A DNA stretch of 64,000 nt from Marinobacter sp. S0848L (GTDB lineage: Bacteria; Pseudomonadota; Gammaproteobacteria; Pseudomonadales; Oleiphilaceae), in the NCBI RefSeq assembly GCF_023016065.1, contig NZ_JALKAQ010000007.1:1-64000 (forward strand). Reading direction: 5' to 3'. Shown piece by piece: positions 63,254 to 64,000 of the stretch. Position 1 is the first letter of the stretch; each line of letters begins with the position of its first letter. The translations under genes and the position numbers were made by a program. Under the pieces are notes generated by a model. The model worked only from the letters and a program-made list of their open reading frames with translations, was not told the DNA's origin and did no database searches.

Positions 63254-63943
63254 TTGCGACCTCAACTCGTACACAAAGTGGCATCTCCTGCAATGACACC
63301 ACAAGCAGTCCTTGAGATTATTGATCAGGCTCGGCGTAAAGAAGCTCGCTCCGGCAGGTTTCTGCGTCAGATGAAGGAAAAGGTGGACCGGTTACCCGCG
63401 TCTATTGTGGTGGGTGGCTCGAACCCTGCGACCAGCCTGTTCCAGTTCGCCATCGAATACATCGAAATGGCTCCCCGCCTGATCGAATGCGTTGACGCAT
63501 GCGCTCAGGAAGCCGGCATCCGAGAATTATTCAAACCGTTTATCGACGGGGCGGCCCAATACTTCACCCAACCCTCGGTTTTACTGGTTCAATACGACGG
63601 TTTGGACGGGCTGCTTATCCGTGCCTACATGTGCCACCGCCTGATGGAAGAAATGCACGACAACAACCGCTCTATCCGTGCCAGCGAGCTCATCGATCTG
63701 GAGGCCACCCGGGCCAACCTGCTGGTGCATGAGCTGATTGGCGAGCCCTTTGCGAATGAACTCGACGATGCCATCACCATCACGGTACTTCAGATTGCCG
63801 GAACCCCCGACTACTACAGCCTGGATCTCGAACCCTTCGTGAATCAGGTCAACAACCGCGCCTGGGACTGGATGCGCCAGTTTTGGGAGCATCTGCTGGA
63901 TCGCAATCACATTCAGTTTTCACTGAGGCCGGGCTTGCTCTAA
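63254..63943 (+). CDS. Conserved hypothetical protein, helical
   Basis: A 229-residue soluble protein. The start is best placed at TTG 63254 because AAGGAGG lies 6 bases before it; the alternative ATG at 63293 has no site. Helix-rich sequence includes VLEIIDQARRKEARSGRFLRQMKEKVDRLP and LFQFAIEYIEMAPRLIECVDAC, with a middle part on the YFTQPSVLLVQYDGLDGLLIRAYMCHRLMEEM and the DLEATRANLLVHELIG stretch. No family recognised. The ribosome site is inside a short palindrome (CTTGGTT-G-AACCAAG, 63232-63246). A TACAAT word near 63165 may be its -10. Confidence 0.65.
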   Translation: MRPQLVHKVASPAMTPQAVLEIIDQARRKEARSGRFLRQMKEKVDRLPASIVVGGSNPATSLFQFAIEYIEMAPRLIECVDACAQEAGIRELFKPFIDGAAQYFTQPSVLLVQYDGLDGLLIRAYMCHRLMEEMHDNNRSIRASELIDLEATRANLLVHELIGEPFANELDDAITITVLQIAGTPDYYSLDLEPFVNQVNNRAWDWMRQFWEHLLDRNHIQFSLRPGLL

Positions 63944-64000
63944 CCCTGCCGACCATGCGCTGCTCAGCGCGCGACGCACGCCTTTCCGACTACCCGGCAA

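Noticed and set aside
63944-64000. A further gene at the right edge
   Set aside because: Only 57 bases remain and no frame gives a recognisable start or end.

Overview
The window looks like chromosomal DNA of a marine gammaproteobacterium close to Marinobacter. I infer this from gene content: a monomeric NADP isocitrate dehydrogenase, a caa3-type oxidase cluster, ectoine synthase, type II NADH dehydrogenase, HrpB, QueC/QueE, YbfB-type MFS, and GC-rich coding sequence. No rRNA, tRNA, phage, insertion sequence or CRISPR array was seen.

Region 1 (1-7.1 kb) is the most unusual part. A sigma factor of the ECF type and a soluble zinc-finger anti-sigma factor sit inside a group of genes that appear to be its regulon: a radical SAM enzyme with extra C-terminal cysteines, a membrane VTT domain fused to a mercuric-reductase-like flavoenzyme, a secreted protein with 17 cysteines, a small DUF6969-like gene that looks damaged, a permuted papain-like (YiiX-type) protein and a DUF547 protein. 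Upstream of five of these transcription units I find the same two-part promoter, TGTAAC (once CGTAAC), exactly 17 bases, then GTCT. The sigma gene itself lacks it. The set suggests a thiol, metal or redox response of the cell envelope that I do not recognise as a described system.

Region 2 (7.1-24.3 kb) is mostly housekeeping and envelope genes: a PEBP-like protein, NDH-2, a K+/H+ antiporter, two L,D-transpeptidases flanking an Lpp/OprI-like lipoprotein with a C-terminal lysine, a MarR-MFS pair, a YcaD-like MFS, a WYL regulator of CapW/BrxR type directly before an ExeM/NucH-type secreted nuclease, an alpha/beta hydrolase, an AraC regulator, queC-queE and a DnaQ-like exonuclease.

Region 3 (24.3-37.5 kb) starts with a gene-poor stretch holding a possible antisense-strand small RNA and a leader with a short ORF and terminator-like hairpin. 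It continues with a three-gene signalling unit (large hybrid kinase, membrane protein, single-domain response regulator), a lipoprotein, a serine hydrolase, a diguanylate cyclase, and an exported cytochrome c / FAD lactone oxidase / alanine-racemase-fold operon followed by ybaK.

Region 4 (37.5-53 kb) holds icd, an acetoacetate-CoA ligase preceded by what looks like a deletion scar fusing a sigma-54 regulator to a dehydrogenase tail, DUF6164, the DUF2868-DUF3482 GTPase pair, a lone ectC with an MFS gene, ornithine decarboxylase with a hairpin plus T-run in its leader, hrpB and a YbfB-type MFS.

Region 5 (52.9-61.6 kb) is a complete caa3 cytochrome oxidase cluster read on the minus strand: coxB, coxA, cox11, coxC, SURF1, a small membrane protein, ctaA, ctaB and SCO, with a DUF2909 gene on the opposite strand. 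The window closes with a MATE transporter and an unrecognised gene; the last 57 bases hold no callable gene.

Four long inverted repeats (1-42, 109-192, 40053-40157, 51426-51508) lie between genes. The first two share an identical 24-base core but have different perfectly paired arms.
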